Of a stretch of 64,000 nt of DNA, positions 63,449 through 64,000 are shown piece after piece. The notes beneath the pieces were generated by a model, which was not told the origin of the DNA, did not search any database, and saw only the letters and a program-made list of their open reading frames with translations. The position numbers and the translations under genes are program-made. Each line of letters begins with the position of its first letter. Position 1 is the first letter of the stretch. Source of the DNA: Girardinichthys multiradiatus (Eukaryota; Chordata; Actinopteri; Cyprinodontiformes; Goodeidae); NCBI RefSeq assembly GCF_021462225.1, contig NC_061805.1, positions 32,815,958 through 32,879,957 on the forward strand, in the 5' to 3' direction.

Positions 63449-63500
<52 letters not shown>

Positions 63501-64000
63501 CAACAAACTAAATATTTAGCTTACTCACTAAATATTTAGTTTGTAAGCTAAATAAATACTTTGTAAACTTTAGTTTGTAAACTATATATTTGGTTTGCAA
63601 ACTAAATATTTAACTTGCTAACTGAATATTTAGTTTGGAACTGTGACATTTATAAATGTATGAATGACATGGTGAAAACATGACTGAAAAAAACCCACCT
63701 TCTTTTGTCTTATTGATTAATCTTGTCCATTGAACTATTTAATGCTTTTCAAACCTTTGAGAGAGGTGTACGACACTCGCTGTTTGACCTTGGCCTCCTC
63801 CACCACATAGGCAGCAGTCTTGGTGAGGATGAGCTGCCTCGGCCTCGGTTTGAAGCCGTTTCTGTCATACTTAATGACTGGGACACTGTACTGCAGAAAC
63901 ACAGGACCCAACTCAGTCAGTGCTTAATGTGGCTCTGGATTATGTCAAACTGATCATTTTATTTTATTACCTTAATCTGCTCATTGCGAATCATACTAAG
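58475..64000 (-). CDS. MYO1H: Unconventional class I myosin, C-terminal tail (partial)
   Basis: Only the last exons are in the window: 63971-64000 (continues off the right edge), 63755-63890, 59957-60027, 58668-58765 and 58475-58583. They are GT-AG, in phase, and encode 147 residues to the stop. The reading YSVPVIKYDRNGFKPRPRQL, then GISVSNLSDGFIVFHI, GDLVIQCDHLYEVL and KAKNGHLMVV is the TH1 membrane-binding tail of short-tailed class I myosins (MYO1C/MYO1H type). I chose MYO1H over MYO1C because of its position next to KCTD10. The motor and IQ region lie outside. The intron at 60028-63754 is swollen by two nested Tc1 elements. The last codons and stop are GTG GTG AGT TAA, which also look like a splice donor. 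Confidence 0.88.
58900..59935 (-). mobile_element. Decayed Tc1-type transposon
   Basis: In the MYO1H intron between 58766 and 59956. The left end reads CAGTGCCTTGCAGAAGTGTG, and antisense transposase landmarks follow: CTGACCAGAAGAAAACGATT near 59255, GCATGATGCTGCCATCACAC at 59278 and CCACCTGAGCTGTGGATCTG near 59550. The frame is destroyed. Confidence 0.7.
60256..61840 (-). mobile_element. Older Tc1-type element with very long inverted repeats
   Basis: In the same MYO1H intron. The left end is CAGACCAAAAGTTTGGACAC at 60256. The inverted repeats run for about 260 bp (60256-60520 against about 61583-61840) and include the last 30 or so codons of the transposase in both copies. The transposase pieces on the minus strand (61154-61402, 60721-61011, 60414-60608) are in separate frames: helix-turn-helix RTIGKTLKVSPSAVAKII, then [17 protein letters not shown], then the C-terminus. 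A gap around 60720 removes part of the core, so it is dead. The final bases of the right repeat are missing where the younger Tc1 begins. Confidence 0.85.
61842..63451 (+). mobile_element. Intact Tc1-type transposon
   Basis: A 1610-bp element starting CAGGTCCTTCTCAAAATATT. The inverted repeats are 200 bp (61842-62041 and 63252-63451) and differ at only about three positions by eye. TA precedes it at 61840-61841; on the right TG comes before the TA run. It contains a full transposase gene. Near-identical repeats and an open frame mean a recent insertion. It landed in the terminal repeat of the older Tc1 copy. Confidence 0.93.
62170..63174 (+). CDS. Tc1-type transposase, intact, DD34E
   Basis: 334 residues with no internal stop; normal Tc1 transposase length is about 340. 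It would bind the element's inverted repeats, cut it out and insert it at TA sites. Domains in order: an N-terminal helix-turn-helix (KEISERIGSSQSAVSRHL, about 27-44), a basic GRKKCGRKR hook near 50-60, a second DNA-binding helix region, then the catalytic core. The core has LFSDESKF, FQHDLAPAH and SPDLNPIENLWD, with exactly 34 residues between the second Asp and the Glu, the Tc1 spacing. The start ATG follows the family pattern MGKT. Activity is not shown by sequence alone. Confidence 0.92.
   Translation: MGKTADLTAVQKATIDTLKQEGKTQKEISERIGSSQSAVSRHLSGKSVGRKKCGRKRCTTRRGDRTLRKIVEKGRFQTLGDLRKQWTESGVETSRAIVHRRVQEMGYRCRIPQVKPLLNQKQRQKRLTWATEKQHWTVAQWSKVLFSDESKFCMSFGNQGARVWRKTGEKEMPKCQKSSVKYPQSVMVWGAMSAAGVGPLCFIKDRVNAASYQEILEHFMLPSAEKLYGDEDFIFQHDLAPAHSAKTTGKWFTDHGITVLNWPANSPDLNPIENLWDIVKRTLRDSRPNTLDELKAAIEASWASIRPQQCHRLIASMPRRIEAVISAKGLPTKY
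63452..63499. repeat. (TA)n microsatellite
   Basis: About 22 TA units directly after the intact Tc1. A shorter TA run sits left of the older Tc1 near 60236-60251, so the original target was probably one TA tract. Confidence 0.9.
63503..63640. repeat. Cluster of short palindromic repeats
   Basis: Four to five imperfect copies of a phrase centred on ACTAAATATTTAGT (its own reverse complement), joined by TTTGTAA or TTGCAAA linkers. It adjoins the TA microsatellite in the MYO1H intron. Function and origin unknown. Confidence 0.7.

Overview
This window is vertebrate nuclear DNA, almost certainly from a ray-finned (teleost) fish. The genes are split into many short exons with GT-AG introns. The introns and spacers carry many Tc1-type DNA transposons of several families and ages, plus L2-like and other LINE fragments typical of fish genomes. 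I see no bacterial, phage, plasmid, CRISPR, rRNA or convincing tRNA features. The species cannot be fixed from the sequence alone.

Six protein-coding genes were assembled exon by exon, with matching splice phase across every junction. In order they are MVK (-, 10 coding exons, 397 aa, 5098-16230), MMAB (+, 9 exons, 230 aa, 16675-22885), an ALDH3-family gene (-, 10 exons, 501 aa, 23186-30378), UBE3B (-, 26 exons, 1068 aa, 33767-47016), KCTD10 (+, 7 exons, 311 aa, 49946-56951) and the 3' end of a class I myosin best matched to MYO1H (-, from 58475 off the right edge). The order and relative orientation of MVK, MMAB, UBE3B, KCTD10 and MYO1H match the human 12q24.11 neighbourhood as I know it. 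The ALDH3 gene sits between MMAB and UBE3B, where I know of no human counterpart.

MVK and MMAB start head to head 444 bp apart. The spacer has three evenly spaced CCAAT boxes and a sterol-response-like site, consistent with the shared, sterol-responsive promoter described for mammals. UBE3B and KCTD10 are also divergent, about 2.9 kb apart.

The most interesting gene is the ALDH3 relative. Its reading frame and all splice sites are intact, but it has lost the catalytic Cys, the general-base Glu, the oxyanion-hole Asn and the cofactor-site Lys. It ends in a prenylation-type CaaX box (CQIM). It therefore looks like a maintained, membrane-tethered pseudoenzyme rather than a decayed gene.

Mobile DNA fills much of the rest. 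One Tc1 copy (61842-63451) has an intact 334-codon DD34E transposase and 200-bp terminal inverted repeats that differ at about three positions. It is inserted in the end of an older Tc1. Two others (23845-25114 and 36828-38453) each have a single in-frame stop. Many more are remnants. A 1.2 kb foldback element with TAAA-rich arms and a 2.1 kb non-coding repeat in KCTD10 intron 6 are not explained by families I can name. The left 5 kb holds one LINE fragment and otherwise nothing I can identify.
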